Assembly (NCBI RefSeq): GCF_001949145.1
Contig: NW_019091406.1
Location: forward strand, 2,135,262 to 2,199,261
Direction: 5' to 3'
DNA length: 64,000 bases
DNA from: Acanthaster planci
Taxonomy: Eukaryota; Echinodermata; Asteroidea; Valvatida; Acanthasteridae
The position numbers were made by a program, and so were the translations under genes. The notes beneath the pieces were generated by a model, which made no database searches, had not been told where the DNA came from, and saw only the letters and a program-made list of their open reading frames with translations. Below, in pieces: positions 37,401 to 51,900 of this stretch (its first letter is position 1; each line of letters begins with the position of its first letter).

Positions 37401-37868
37401 CAAAGGCTGAGTTCGGGCGGCTTGTTCTCATATGTTCACGAACAGCTTGATTTGTTGTTCGTGGGTCGGCTGCTTGAACACCAGGAACAAACCAACGGTT
37501 ATTGCTGGTAGTGCATGTATTGGCAAGCAACATGGCGGCGGCCATGTACGTTATTCAAGAATTAACGTTTGGATGGGCTGAATTCTTCTTTATTTAAACA
37601 GGCACATTAATTTCTGTGTTATGGAAAATAATTAATGTTAATTTTGCAAAAATGGGTTGGGTTTGGGTTTGGAAGCCATCTCTCTACTTTTTGCGGCTGT
37701 TCAAAAATCAAAATCTCACGAGTTTTTCCGTGTGTTCCTGTAAAACCCTGACAAGGAGGTGGTGTGTGATCCTGTTCCGAGAACAGTGTTCTTGAGTCGT
37801 GTTCCCGCCGTTCGGGCGCGAGAACAAGAAACCCACGTCAAGAACAGGCCGCCCAAACTCGACCAAAG
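37401..37868. mobile_element. MITE-like element with inverted ends (about 468 bp)
   Basis: Left end CAAAGGCTGAGTTCGGGCGG then CTTGTTCT; the complement of the right end reads TTTGGTCGAGTTTGGGCGGC then CTGTTCT. Only the termini match; the interior is single copy here. Confidence 0.6.
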
Positions 37869-38063
37869 AGTCACGGAGTAGAATAAGAGTTTTTACTGGT
37901 TGAAGTACACTTTCCGAGACAAACAGACAATAGGTGGTAACTATTAGTTGCTGCAGGTATACAAGCATGAACATCTTTTATGAGTTGTGAATGTACTTGG
38001 CTATGGAACTGCATTTTGGATTTTCTTACTAGTTACCCTGCTCGTTATCTTTACAATACGACA

Positions 38064-38207
38064 GTTGTGGTTGAGTTCATCTCAAATCCCTCCATAAGAC
38101 CAGTCATAAATAAGTGACAGGGTGAACGACAATGGAATGATTTTGTCACAGCTCATTTGAGTGGATTGTGACTTGGATGGACTTGTGATGGACTCGAGGA
38201 GAATACT
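38064..38207. mobile_element. Short MITE-like element, family A (one internal unit)
   Basis: Begins GTTGTGGTTGAGTTCATC and ends TTGTGATGGACTCGAG. On the minus strand it matches the family copies at 10972 and 17953 (CAAATGAGCTGTGACAAAA, then CACCCTGT, then a single GACTGGTCTTATGGAGGGAT unit). Confidence 0.7.
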
Positions 38208-39352
38208 GCAATAGGAACAAAGTCTCAGAACAAAAATCTTTCTGTGCCTGTCAACAACTTTCCTTGCGAAAAACTTTGTTTGCATGTCAATGCTCCCAGC
38301 TTTAAATCTGTTCCCAGTGGAACCAGGAAGTCTTTCGTCAGCTCAAAGTGAGTCATTCTCACCTCGAGAGTACGTCCAACATTTTCAGACTTCCCAGCCT
38401 AAACATCACTTGCTTCCTTTTTCAGCAAGCAGTGTTTCCGGTGGAATGTTACAAGCTTTTGTCAGACAACAATACTGATGTTAACCCCAATTTTGTTGCA
38501 AACACACGCTGAATTGCAACCCAGCTGGCGTCTCCTTCAATGATTACTTTCACATTTAGCACACAGTTGAGCTATACACACAGTGTCCACGTACTCTTTC
38601 GTCTTGATGACTGTAACTTAGGCTGCATCCGAATCTCTTGTCTAGAGCTACATGTAGGTCTAGGTCTTCGCTCCATTGGAAAAGTGTGGAGACGTGCAGA
38701 CAATAGACCTAGCCGTAGCTCTGGAAGCCCGTTTCGGACATGACCTTACACTGGATTTCTCTTCACTTCATCTTAGCCCTACTACTGCATTGGTCTCCCC
38801 AGCTCCTTAAGAACCAACCCCCGTAGAAGAGAGGCCATCCAAACAGCTGAAAGATCCCCAAGTGAGCAACATGAGCATATGGGGTTGTTACAATCACAAC
38901 CAACTCCTGATACTCAGTGTCTTTATGCAGACTACGGTATTTCATTCCCCTAGTCACTGCTAGTGCACAGAATGTAGCACGTCTACTCCTAGATGACGTC
39001 ACTCCTCACTAACACTAAAAAAGCACTCCGTGTATACGTGCATGGGAATGAAAAGGTAATCGTGAAATTTTTAGACAGACACAAGAAACACTCTTTACAT
39101 AAACCTCCCCAAACTTTGGTAGAAATGTTTTCATTGTACGTGAATTTCAAAATTCTTTGATTGCAATAAGTCACTTGGTAAAAAGGAGCCAAGGATTCCC
39201 AAGCTGATGTGTGTTCCAACAATATTCTCTTTTGATAAAAAAAAACAAGTTTCACACTGTGGTGCAAACTTTCTGACAGATATATGTAGTTTTTTTTACA
39301 ATCTTTGCAAGGTTGGCTCTGAGCATAAAAAACTCCTATGCCTAATCAAATT

Positions 39353-39548
39353 TGAGCCAGTTCAGTATTTCAACAGCACATGCTTCAATGGAAGCTTATG
39401 GTAGGTCATTCAAGACCATCAAATTCACAAGTGCCAGGCTGGCCAAATTGGCATGCCGCCTCGCATGAACTGAACATGTTCAACTGGCCTGATGTCACCT
39501 GCTTTGTTTTCAAATGACCTGGCCTTTTTGATACACTGTACTGGCTCA
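39353..39548. mobile_element. MITE, family B (196 bp), in the likely VPS54 3' UTR or just after it
   Basis: Inverted ends TGAGCCAGTTCAGTATTTCA and TGATACACTGTACTGGCTCA. Same family as 12283-12435; both share the left 33 bases almost exactly and a TTTGTT...AATGACCT block near the right end. Confidence 0.8.
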
Positions 39549-39817
39549 TTGAGGCAGGACTGTCCCCTAATCTATGACGATCTAACACTTTGCAGTGATG
39601 CAGCACGTCATTCTGCAAACTCTACGCCAAGCCCAATGGGCATAATAGTGACCGGGCAGTAACAGTGACCGGGCAGTAATGGTGACCAGGCTCTACAGTA
39701 CCATCTCCATCCAAGCCAAGCGAGGACAGGCACTGGATCTTCAATAAACATCTATGGTGCAGTTGCTGAATTACTGTGGTGTGTTCAATAGTTTGCCGCC
39801 TTGGCAGCCAAATACTG

Positions 39818-39920
39818 CTACCTCAAATCCCACACATCATCCATGTTGTCTATGATGCTGTGTAGACCATCCAATGACTGGATGAATTCAGTGTAGAATG
39901 CCAGGTCTGATGTCACTAAC
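39818..39920 (-). CDS. VPS54: VPS54 exon 23, C-terminus and stop (residues 1038-1071)
   Basis: GLVTSDLAFYTEFIQSLDGL then HSIIDNMDDVWDLR and a TAG stop at 39818-39820. Matches the human GLVTADVAFYTGNLQALKGL start and end length. Acceptor TCTCCAG. Confidence 0.97.
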
Positions 39921-42900
39921 CTGGAGACAAACATACAAATTAAATAATGAACAAAAATGTGATGTCCTAAATAACTCCTTGACAGCAGCATTAAAGACTA
40001 AGCCAATAGTCAACATTAATCCTGATTTTAATGACTGAGATTCTTATCTACTGTTTGATTCTACATTTACAATTTAACTCTCTAATCCTCTCAGGAGTAA
40101 AAAAAATTTGGAAACGGAGAAGCGTCAAGTTCAAGCAACTTTTTACCAGAGTAACATCCGATAAAATAAATTCAGGAGGAAACACTTTAATTCAACCAAT
40201 GTAAGCAGGGATTTAGCCTTCCCCAACATTTGTTTCCTAAGTCTTTGGAAGTACTGCCAACAAATGTCAGCTTCATTCAAGGCAATATCCTACAAAACCT
40301 CCATCTTGAAATCTCACCCGTGTTTGGGACCCCCGTCGTTTTTGACCTTGACCCGGATGAGAGCGTCTCTAAGGTGAGTCTTGAAGGACACATTGAGCCT
40401 CATGAAGAGCACCTTGATCTGCTCGGGGGGCAGCAGCTCTGCAATGGCCTCGTGGAGCTTCCGTACCCTCTTGCAGACTTCTCGGAAGCAGGAGGAGGGA
40501 ACAGGGGCTTTCACCTCCCACTGGAGCGGGAAGTAAAAGGTAAGTCCAGAATTCACATTTCCCTTACGATTTTGATCATCGCCTGTACCCTGTTTTTGTG
40601 AAACATTCCCCTAGCCACATCTACACTAAGGGCCTCATACATTTAGTACCACTAAAAAACTGTTCATCTGGAAATCTGCGCATACTGTAAGATGTTACAG
40701 GACACAGTGGAGTCACTGTAAAGTGCAATTTTGACTCCATGATATTCAAACTCGTTGGTTCTATGGAATAGGAGTCAAAATTGAAAGTGCTCAATCAGTT
40801 GGTACTTTAATCATCACTTAAACACCACCCATATGACAGGCTTGTAAACAAATTGGAGCGGGGAAACTGTCAGATGTGTTTATGAATGTACATTAAACAA
40901 CCAATGACTTCAGGGCAAGGTGAAGCTTGGGAAATTTACAGACTAAAATGTCTGTAAGATTTGTACGCTTTTCATTGGGGAGAAATAGAGCACAGAAGAC
41001 TCGTTGTACCACCTTCCAAATGCAAGTTTTTGTCATAGATATTTCATATTTATAGGCCCATTATGAGATGAAAGCCTTTTGTGTGATTACTTCCTGACAC
41101 CTACGAAAAGCTAATAAAAACTGTTTAATCACGGAAAACATAACATTTATGTATTCATTTCACCAGTTCCAGAGTATTACAATTCCACATACCGTTGATA
41201 AAAGCTGACGGAAGGAATCGTCCATGATGTTGACCAATTTGTTAGATATTTCTTGCACATGGTCATTGTAATCCTAAATGTGAGAGGAAGCCAGCAGAAT
41301 CTCTTTACAAAATATAAATTCCATTAAAGACTGGGTGATAACCATTTTAAGTGAAGGTAAATCGTATCTTGGTCCACTTAATAGGATTTGTAATACAACC
41401 GTACCTTGAGAATCTTGTCCAAGTTCTTAAGTAGACCCTGCATTTTAGGAGGTAACCGCTGGGTGAAGAACTCCTTAACGATGGGAATAAATAGGGTGAC
41501 CAGCTGAAGACAGCGAGATGTCAGAGCTATAAAGGGAGACACAAATTGTCCCCACCCCCCCCAAAAAAATCAAAATGAATTCAAAGACTGCAACAGATAC
41601 GGTCAAAGTCAACAGTTAAAAAAGGTTACGAACACACGAAACCAGTTCTCAAAGAATAAATCACAGAAACGCTCCTGAAATAAGACCACAATAAGCTTTA
41701 TTTATTTGAAACTACCCTGTTATTTTAAGTTAGTTTCTTAATTTTCAATTCTAAGGTCCCATTTCTTCCAAAAAATTAAAATAAATATCAATAAGGTGTA
41801 TTAAAATATGACACTACATGTACATACATGTACTTGTATTGCTAGATATGTCAGTTTCCAATATGTGTATCATATAGACCAAACCCATGCTCCCTGTATA
41901 CTGGGCAACTTCAAATACAAAAAATATACTAATTGCAGATGTAGAAATTTGAGCAAAACCACCAGTGATAGGGCCAACCCCACATCTTGTAGTCATTTGT
42001 CCGGTATTTGACAAGTTGTTAGACAAATCTACTCATGACTTGCAATGTTGGTAACTGTAGATGGTGACTGACCTAGATTCTTGGTGGTGATAGTCTTGAG
42101 TCCAACGACTTGCAAGGCCCCAGCACCCAGGATGAGCTGACAGGACCTGGAGTTGAACATCTGAAGATTGGACAAGAAGTATGAGGGATCAGTGGATCCA
42201 TACCAATGAAGATGAACCCAAATGAGTGATTTCCAGAGTACCATGTTGGTGTTAGATATGAACTGGTTTTGCAATGCTGCCGTCGTTTTGAAAGACTGTT
42301 CTTATTTTAAATACACCCGAACACATGCCTGTCATCTGACTGGTGGGTCGTTGATCGCATTTCACTGACTTATCCAGTGTATTCAATGGTGTGACCATCA
42401 CATAAAAATTACTGATGAATTACAGCCATACGCTAGGCACAGTAACAGCCCTTCAGAATCAATGAAACAGCACATTAACAGCTCACAGGCAAAGAACACT
42501 GTACCCCACGCGTGCGCAGAGAAAGCGTAGTCACAGCTCTTCACAAAAACAGGCACAATGTTCGCAGCGGCTCAGAGTTAGACAGGAGCCCTGTGGTGAA
42601 GGGATCTTAACTTCAAATCACTGAGTTCCAAACTTCTGTGAGGAGGCATGTTTTACCTGTAGAATCTCCACCAGTCGGGTGAGAATGTCGGAAGTGACCG
42701 ACGGAATGTCAATAGCACACTGGCAATATTCGGCTACCATCTTCAGCAATAGTAGTACAGTCCTGTAAAGTTGTGAGGAAAAAGCCAGAGCAACGATGAC
42801 CTCATTTGTCTACTTGTCAGAGATAGTAACTTCAGGCAATCTCCTGTGGTTACGAAAACTCGGGAAGGATGCTCGTTTTCTCCCAACAGGATAACTTCTT

Positions 42901-45900
42901 CACCCTGGATGTTTGACCATGATTTCGTGAATTGCTCCTCTTCATTTTGCCACAACAACCCTGACCCCAAAATGCCCCCGATGCTGTATTTTAGATAGGC
43001 AAAACACAGTGTGGATATCTGTGAGTCCACACGTCTTCTAACCCTAAGTTATGTGGACTTCTGTAGTGTGGAGGTCCACACTGTGTATGCCATGCTTCCA
43101 TGCATATGAAACCACTGGGTTCATATGAAACAAAATAAGCGTTTCAAAAGTAAATTGGCACAAACAAGCCAAAGAGGGAACCACAACGGTTCTTCAGTTT
43201 TTGTTACACGTTTTCAGTTTTCACATAAGCAGAAGATCACACACAAGGACTTATCTTTTCACAAATGAGAAATCTTCCTAGATTTCAATGGGTTATAAAA
43301 TTGTTTCCCTACTTACCCTACAACAGAGTATCTTTGGTTTGCAATCTCTACATGTTCCAGCGGCTTTCTCTCTCCACTTCCTGTATCAGCTTTGACAAGA
43401 AGTGTCAGAGAAATTTCTCCTGAAAGAAAGTTGGATAGTAAGTTTTGTTTAACTGTCCATGTCATCCACATCTCAAGGATCTTATGAATTATAATGGTAT
43501 TTTGATAATAATTATTTGGGGCAATTAAACATACAAGAAGACAATCACAAGACACAGCGGGCCGCCCAGGAGAACATAAAAGTTTGAAGTAAAGTGTCGT
43601 CAAAAGGCGTATGTCTCCCAAGACCCAAATAGAAAAGTAAGGCAAGAAAGAGCGCAACAAAAAATTATTAGATAAAAATACGGCAATGGGTTTAAAAAAG
43701 AGCCTAGCCAGCAAAGTGGTCCTTCAGCTCACTCAAAAACTGACAGAGAGGGGAGCATATCAGATTATTAGCCAAGTCACTAGGCAAGGTGCTCCAAATA
43801 CGTGCAAGGGATGGAGATTTTAAATACGTGATAGATTCAATGGTGAAAATGGTAATACATCCACTGCTGGGTGATTTCTACAAAAAGTAAACAATCACAG
43901 TCCATACAACCCTGCTAGATATTTCATCCGTTCTGCAAATGAACAGTGATTCACTTCATTCTAACAACATACACTGAGGATTTCATGCAATTTCTTGTTG
44001 CTGTAAAAATCTATTATAAACACACTGCATTTTTTTTTAAACATTTGTCATTTCCTGGGCATTAACCACTTCCTGCCAGGGACACCGGATCCCGACACAT
44101 ATGCTTTATATGCGTGGCCGGGGTCTCCGAACTCGGACAAAGGGAACAGGGACCTACCTTTGGCCATTGCACTCAGCAAGTCTTGGAACTCTGCAGGCAC
44201 CTCAGCTTGTTTCCAACGCTCACTGTCCAAGATCAAGCTAGATGAAAAAAAGGAAATAATTCAGTAAACCATCATCTTGAATTCTGGCAGGAAGACATAA
44301 TGAGTTGTCACAATTTTCTTTCACAAGCTTCCCTGCAGCACATCATGTGACCAAAATCCTTTATCAATGGTAAGGGTTAAGCATTAAAAATACACAAAGG
44401 GGCTTTTATGTTACAAACCGACATTATAGAGGAAAGAAAGATGACAGAAGCTCCTAAACAAATTTTGAATTAAGAAATTGAACAAGAATTATTCTTATTA
44501 CTTTTACTTGACTTTTATTATGTCTATGGAACTTCAAATCATTAATTGTTAAGTAAAAAATACAACCCAACTCTACTGAAACACTTCTACTTCTTGGCAT
44601 ATTTCAGGAACGTAAAACGAAAAGACTTAATATATTCGACATATCGAGTTGGCTTGGCAGAATCTGAAGCAAACTGAACTGTTTTTGAAAAAAAAAACGG
44701 CTTCATGATATCACATGTAGGAAGGCAAAAAATACACAAATCAGAGGGGATTTTGGCAAATACCTTAATTTGGTTTTCCTTTCTTCATGGAATCGATTGA
44801 TGAACTTATTCGCCTGTAACACGCAACCACACAGCATAAGACACAACATTAATGTAACAATGTAAGAAGAAAATTGATGCCGATGCTATGTGTAAACCAT
44901 AAAAACTCAGGTAAAGTCTCATGTTGACAACCTCAAACTCTGTGATGGCCTTGTATCTTTTCGCCAACTGCACTTAACTACTGTGAAAAACAAATGACAT
45001 TTTGGGAAGCTTTTTGGGGGGTTTTATTTTGTTTCCAATAGTTGATCCAGTCCCGCCACCATTACTGGGGGCCTTATGAGTATACGATGCTCTCATTCTC
45101 AGACTCGTCAACGGAAGATGTACTTTTGAAGTGCTTAAGGCCAACACTTACCAGCACACACATGTAAACCAAAATGACGGTATCATAAAAATACTTTTAC
45201 ACTAGATATTGAATACGATAAAACAGAGGGATTACTGATTGACCCCTGACCTGATTCTGAAGGCCCCCTCTCAGTGATGTGCTCCTCCGTTCACAGATGC
45301 TTTCACACTTCCTAACAAACTTCTCTATTGCACGTGACAGAGACACAAATTCACCTGAACTCAGGCGCTCTAGGAATCCATCCTATGGGGGCAAAATAAG
45401 GATGATTTCAAGCCAATATTTGGAATTATTCTTTAACTTTTTTCCCCTAAATATTCGAAAGTTAACCTTCAGGATACATTTGTTTATTTTGTGCAAAAAT
45501 CTCTTTACAAATAACCAACTAATAAAATGCAAAATTAAGTCCACTCTTTCCCTTCAAAATGCATGATCTTGAAGATGCAGTGTGTGCTTTACATATCTGT
45601 TATCTGCTGATCCACATTTGAAGTACAACCAACACTCTGAAATGAAGTTGATTAATTTTAAATTTCAGATATATGAAGACTCTTCATGAACACATCTACA
45701 GTTCATAAAGACAGTATTAAAGCTTGCATGAAAACCTTGACTTATCATATCAATAGTGTTGTTTAAGACAAAAGAATTTAACTAAAATCATTTGTAATTG
45801 TTGCGCACTGAGCAAAACTCATTGGTAAACCTGGAAAAGTAACACCCACTGAGCCAAATTTTAGCCAGTAGCCCTCTCAAGTAATGGTTTCTTTTTTTTA

Positions 45901-48900
45901 CCTTGCCTCGGGCTATGAGAAGCTTCAGACATCGGTCATGGGCGTAGTCACACACAAACAGCAAGAGATCCTGGACAGACTGCATTAGTCTACTGTGCTC
46001 TATGGGGGCTATCAACACATCGACATCACTGGCACTATGAGGCAGGAATAGGATACAGATGACAGTGGCAACAAAATCATTTTGTGATTTCTCTGAGGTA
46101 ATGATAAAATATCAGACAGAGATTGTTGTTTTTATTTACACTTGATCCAATGATGTAACAAAATCAGAGAGTGGTTAGAAAAAGATGTATAATGTTGCAT
46201 TTAGTAACCAACACAGGTGCAAGGGTGTATCAACAGTGTACTGAGGCTGGTGGTTAGCTAATACACTGAATACAATGCACAATGCCATGAATGATCATGT
46301 GACTGTGTGATAAAAAAGAATATTACCCTCATCTTTGTGCATATCACATCACAGACTAATCCCCACCTAACAGTCCAAAATATAATGTGAAATCTAATGG
46401 GAGCAGTGAACAGGCACATGTTACAATCCGATGTTACACTGTGTAATTTTTTGGTCAGTGGCTAAAGTTTGTTTGAAGTTAGTTTCTTCATAAAAGTTCA
46501 ATTAAGCAATGTTGGCTGAGCTTAAAGAAAAATGCAGAGTCCCCTATCAAAATGGCTTTTAAGACAAAAAGATACTGCATTTGAGCCAGTCATGTGTGAC
46601 TAACACATTTCTATCCATATGGTTATTAACCCAGTCCATGCACATCGTACAAACTATCTGTGCAGCAACGGACTGAGACACTTGTTTCAATGAGATTCAA
46701 GACACTTCAGGTCTAAAGTCTAAACAAACTGGCATATCTTACAGCTTTTCTGCGGGTGTTGATGCAACCTCGTCAAACTTGCTAGGCTGAGGCTGAGGTT
46801 CGATATCTTGGTCCCCGTTGTCCAATGCAGTGGCTTCATCGGCGCATTCTACCAGTCCATTCTGGTCTGGACCAGTTACCACCGGTTCGGCTGGTGAATC
46901 GGGGTCATATCCTGCAGCAAGATTTACCAGTCGCTTAATGATGTTCGTCGTTTCCTATGAAGTGGAGACAAACAGAACTTGTAGATAACTCAGTCACTTT
47001 AACTTAATAAGGATTTCAATGCTTTAATTCTTTTCAGGGGCAAAACAATGTGCCACAGATTTTTTGCACTGCACTAGCTTTTACAGGCTCACGAAGCTTC
47101 CTGGCTGAAATGTCCCGCAAGTTTATGTCCAAAGACTTTCAAAGCAGCAAGCCAAAAACTTTGACTCAATTCTTTGACATCAGATCACAAAGGTCTTGAA
47201 TCAATTGAAAGTAACAAGCAACATAAAAAAGCCAGTCTTGACTGAACTGGCTTTCCCTACCGTGTGCATATACATGTAATTCAATGTGCATTGGTTGCAT
47301 TTTGGGCCTGCAGATAATTACAGGCCACTATGCAACGGACACCACATACATGTAGATTATATAGTGAAAGGATAGAAAGGCAGTTTTTATTTATCAGTCA
47401 CTAGACAGGGCATCTTGGCTGAAACTGGAGAGTGGGCTGGTGAACCAACAGTAGTTAGGACTTCAAGTTAAGCAAGTTCCATGATAACAGCTGATATAAT
47501 GAGACATGTGCTAAACTGCTATCCTTCTGACAAATCTACTGTGCTTCTATGAACTCTGCACAAACCCCTCTTAGGTCCTACATCATACATGTATCCGTAG
47601 CTTACCCTGACTCTAATCAAGAGAAGGCCCAGGTTCTCAAACACTGCCTGGAACAGGTGCAGCCACTGGGGGAAGCTGAGAAGTCTCATCTGATCGGCAA
47701 GGCTAAGAGACACATAACACAAAAATAATGGAGGGGGACTTTTGGTAATTTTTTCCTTAGTATTTGGACACATCAATGAAACTTGGATCTAAAAACTCAA
47801 ATTCAATTGCTGTCTTAAAAATACCTTAATTAAAATTGCCAGATATTAAACATCAGGAAAATCCTATGAGAAAATGAATCCAAACAGAATCACAGATGGC
47901 CTTTTTCGTGCGTGTGAACAGCACGGTGCATTGGGACAAAATTTGTTGAGGGAACAGATTTTGTCCCAACAACTCAGTCCCAAATTCTCGAAGCAGGCCA
48001 GGGCAAACTGGCCTGGGTTAGGGTTAAGGTTGTGGTTGCCTCTACAGACAACTACACACATCCTGGAAAGAGTGTGCAATTTACAGCCCTCCAAATAGTA
48101 CTTCAAGCCCAATCAACCTTGACAACCTCAGGCTAGAATGGTAGAGAACTGATGTTCCTGTGTGATGGCCCTAGGAATGACAAGGTCACACTGTTTTCTG
48201 TGCTTATGACCATGTGCATGTGTCTGCAAGATCAAGATTTCATCAATAGAGAGGTTTAGTTGCACGTTCTACGCGAACGTGAATGTGAAGAAAGTGTAGA
48301 TTTTTGCTGACGTCATTGATTCGTGCGTATTGCCCCTCACGTACGGGTAGTTCGCACGGACGTCCAATACGTGAAACATGGCAAGTTCACGTTGGATCAA
48401 AACGTAAGAATCTGCAACTTTTTTGGAAGATTTTGAACTTGAATGCATTGACCATTCGCTGAGATGAAATGGACATTTTTAGAAAGTGCAAAGGTTATGC
48501 AACTAGGATTTTTTCACGCCTGGTTTATGATGACCGATTACACTTCTTTTGAGAGATTTACCGGATGTGATTGATCATTTGTAATTTTGCTCCGAGTTTT
48601 CATTGGAAGATGTACATTTTGTGCGGGATGCACATCTCAACATTCAAACAGACACTGGACACCCGCGAACCCGTGCCCAATAAAAAAATTGTCGCGTTTG
48701 CATTCATTTTTATGTAAAACGTGCATCTAAACCTCCCTCATACTGTATTTTAACAACCATCTTTGTCAATGAATACCTTCCGATGTTGGCATCATTATCC
48801 ACATTATCAGCCGTGGACACTGCCTCCACAACGGTCTGTTTTATCAGTGCCTTGATGCTTTCAGCAGCCTCTTCTCTGTAGGTCTCCAAAAAGCTGAACC

Positions 48901-51900
48901 GATGCTGTCTTAGCATGCCCAGAACGATGGCAGTTAACTTGTCCTGAAAAAACGTGGCATGGCATTAAAGTTCACTTTGGGAGGGGAGAGTAAGGGAACA
49001 TCTCACATGTTTAAGTTTCTTTCGAAACTGTTAAGGAACCTGGGGGTACATATGCAGTGGTTCTTAAGGCTTATTCCCAACTGATGCAGAAGCACACATG
49101 GAGGTGAAGAATCCCATCAATGGAAACTAACAGTATTTCCAGGCTATTCCCATTTGGGAACAATACGTATTCCAAATTGGCCCAGCCTGCACTCCCAGAG
49201 GCACATTAAAAGCACTGAAATCTTGGAGATGCTCCGCAAGCCCAAATGACCATCTACATGCAACATCAATCATCAACATGCTGTAGAGCAATGCCTGTAT
49301 CTCAGCTTTACCTCATCAACATGATCTAGTCCATCAATCGGTCGGTTCAGGTCAGCTGCGGTAAATCTTGCAAAATCCTGGGTCATCATCTTGTCAATCA
49401 ATTTCTCCAGCTCAACAAGCTGGGAGCCCAGGTGCCTGGCAGTGAAAACATGGAGACAAATTGGCAGACAAATTAATACAGTTAATAAAATTAAGGAGAA
49501 CAGTTTGTGGCTTTATCTGATTAATAATGGGCCCCAGAAGTGTATTCTGTGGATACGAATGTTTTACCTGTATAGATACTTTTTACCTTGAAAGAAAAAG
49601 GAAAAGTGTTCAGTGTTTTGAAGCTTTCTGATTGGTTGACAGTCTTTGTGTGTGAACATTATTTAGATAAATACAGGTATAGACAATATTGGAGTTGTGC
49701 ATGATATGAATTTTGATTAGCAAACTACAATAGTGGTGGTTAGGGCCACAAAAATCAAAATCAAAAGACTTCAAGGAAGTATTAAGGTATCCCAAGACGT
49801 GCCCACACAAATGGTAAAAGCAAGACCAGTGTAAGGCAAAACTCTCCACATCCTGAAAAATTTCACTGGAAAGCCCCAAGAATGTGAAACTCTTCACAGC
49901 TTTCAAAAGAGACAAATCAATCTATTAACTGTTACACTAAGGATTTGAGAGAAACTCGTTGGAAGTTGGTCACTTTCTAAAACTTCAAGAGTTGATTACA
50001 TGTGTAATTACATTGTGCAAATGCATCTTTCACAGCCATACAATACGAGAAACAGTACTGTCAAAGCCTTACTGTGACTGTAATTAAAATTATCTTTGCA
50101 CCTCAAAGTTGTTCCTCTATGAAAACTCAATACTAGGGAAACAGTTTTGCCAACATGCGTGTTGTAAAAACTAAGGTGGGGCGTGTTTTGCCATGCAGAG
50201 TTTTAAGTAATCTCTATGGAGTACGTGATTGAACTCTTGTGAGGAAAGTGCAAAATGCGGTTTTGTTGCATTGTTTCCCCATGAAGATTTCAATAGATTT
50301 GGTCAACGTAATTTCACCAAGTTGCCAGAAACAGATAGCAGGGTTGATGTAACCTGAAACAGAGATTTTAAAAAAGTGATGGGTTTTAGCCAAATGTGTG
50401 CCACTTTGTGAAAACACTGACAACCTGTTACACCAGCCTACCTGAAGCACTGCAACCCAGACAGCTCCTGGGTTAGGACCTCTTGCGTGGTGGAGATGAG
50501 GTCTAATGCACCCACAAACTCTGAGGTGGTGAGTAGAATCTGTATGGTTGGCTGGGTCTGGTGGACGGTAGCCATCAGTTTCAACTAGAGTACAACATGA
50601 CAGGAACGAGTTTGGGATAACCACGAATGGGAAAAGTGAACAAGAAACAACGTAGCCAGCCCCTGTGGCATTCACATTTCCAAAGAATCTTCTAGAATCC
50701 TGGAGATTCCACCCGTTTGAAGAAACCATCACGAAACTGAATTCAATACGAAGAGGTTACTTTAACCCCTTGACGACGGGAATTTCTTTCCGAAAGCCGA
50801 CTCCAAGAATTCCAGCCTCGCTTGGCCATGAAAGCCACCTGCCAAACACGCTTTGAATTACACGGTGAAAAGGCTGATTGTTCGGTGGCATGCGGCCCTA
50901 CTCACACTTCCACATTACCGTTGCCTCTTTTCAAAGCGGGGACTATTGTGAAGCTGGTGATTATGATGCAAATTCCGTCTTTTCATTTCTGGGTTACACA
51001 CAAAGACCAATTACCATACATACAAGAGCCAGGGTCTACCTTCTTTCACCGTGTTCGCTCGAGCGTGGGCCGAGAATAGTAGCTGAAAAGCGGGCCGAGG
51101 ATCTCAATTTTTACGGCATTTCTAGCTACGTCCCGGCACAAAGGGGTTAAGAGATAATGCCTACTTACAAAAAATAAATGTACAGGTTTGCATGAAAGGC
51201 TGAGCACCCCAGGGAAAAATGGGGTAATGCAGAGGCTCTAAACACATGATGATCACTGACATGAGTTTGGAAGAAAAAAAAAGGAGGATGGTAAATATCG
51301 AGACATCTGATCCTACCTTGTTGAAGACTTTGACATAATTTGCTCTGGACATTTGCAGTTTGAGTATTCTCAGGTTGCCCTGTGCCAGAATTGCATCAAT
51401 GCTGTTGATTTTACCCCTGAAATTTACAAAAGACATTTTAAAAAATGGATCTGGCTTATAGGAAGTAAATTTGGGCAATACAAGTGATAATAACATAGTG
51501 ATATAATATTTTTTTGTCTATTCTGAATTAACTAGAGTCAGAAACCACCAAACAGCATCAGCTTCAGCAGAAGCGTGCATACCTCAGCTCCCGTATGGCC
51601 CTGCAGGTGGATGCCAGATTCTCCTGCAGCTTGTCGTGGGATGCCATTGCATTGAAGAAGGCATTGGATCGCAGTGAGATCTGCTGCGCTATTTGTACCT
51701 CAACAATGTCCAAGTAGTGGCTCAGCTGTCAGAAAGGAAATCATAAGCAGCTTTTGGTGAGCAAAGAGAGGCGAGAAAGTGAGGGTAGAAAAAAAATGTC
51801 AAGGTTTGCCCAGAATGCAAAAATGAAGTTTTCAATGAGACTGCACAGGCGGAATGTCTTTTAAAAATTATGCAGGGCGGCCATGTAACAGCTGTAACAA

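Larger units (their letters stand above)
31304..39817. other. Intergenic region between the dynein gene and VPS54
   Basis: 8.5 kb with no supported coding gene. It must hold the dynein 5' non-coding exon(s) and promoter (dynein side) and the VPS54 3' UTR (just below 39818). Only repeats are recognised: 32621-33473, 35170-35317, 36578-36688, 37401-37868, 38064-38207 and 39353-39548. A minus-strand AATAAA is visible at about 37589 and again near 34647, but I cannot assign a polyadenylation site. Scattered open frames have no recognisable similarity or splice context. Confidence 0.6.

Noticed and set aside
50214-50732. 172-codon minus-strand open frame
   Set aside because: Only the part inside 50442-50584 is coding, and there in a different frame (VPS54 exon 8, LKLMATVHQ...). 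The long frame is a shadow.
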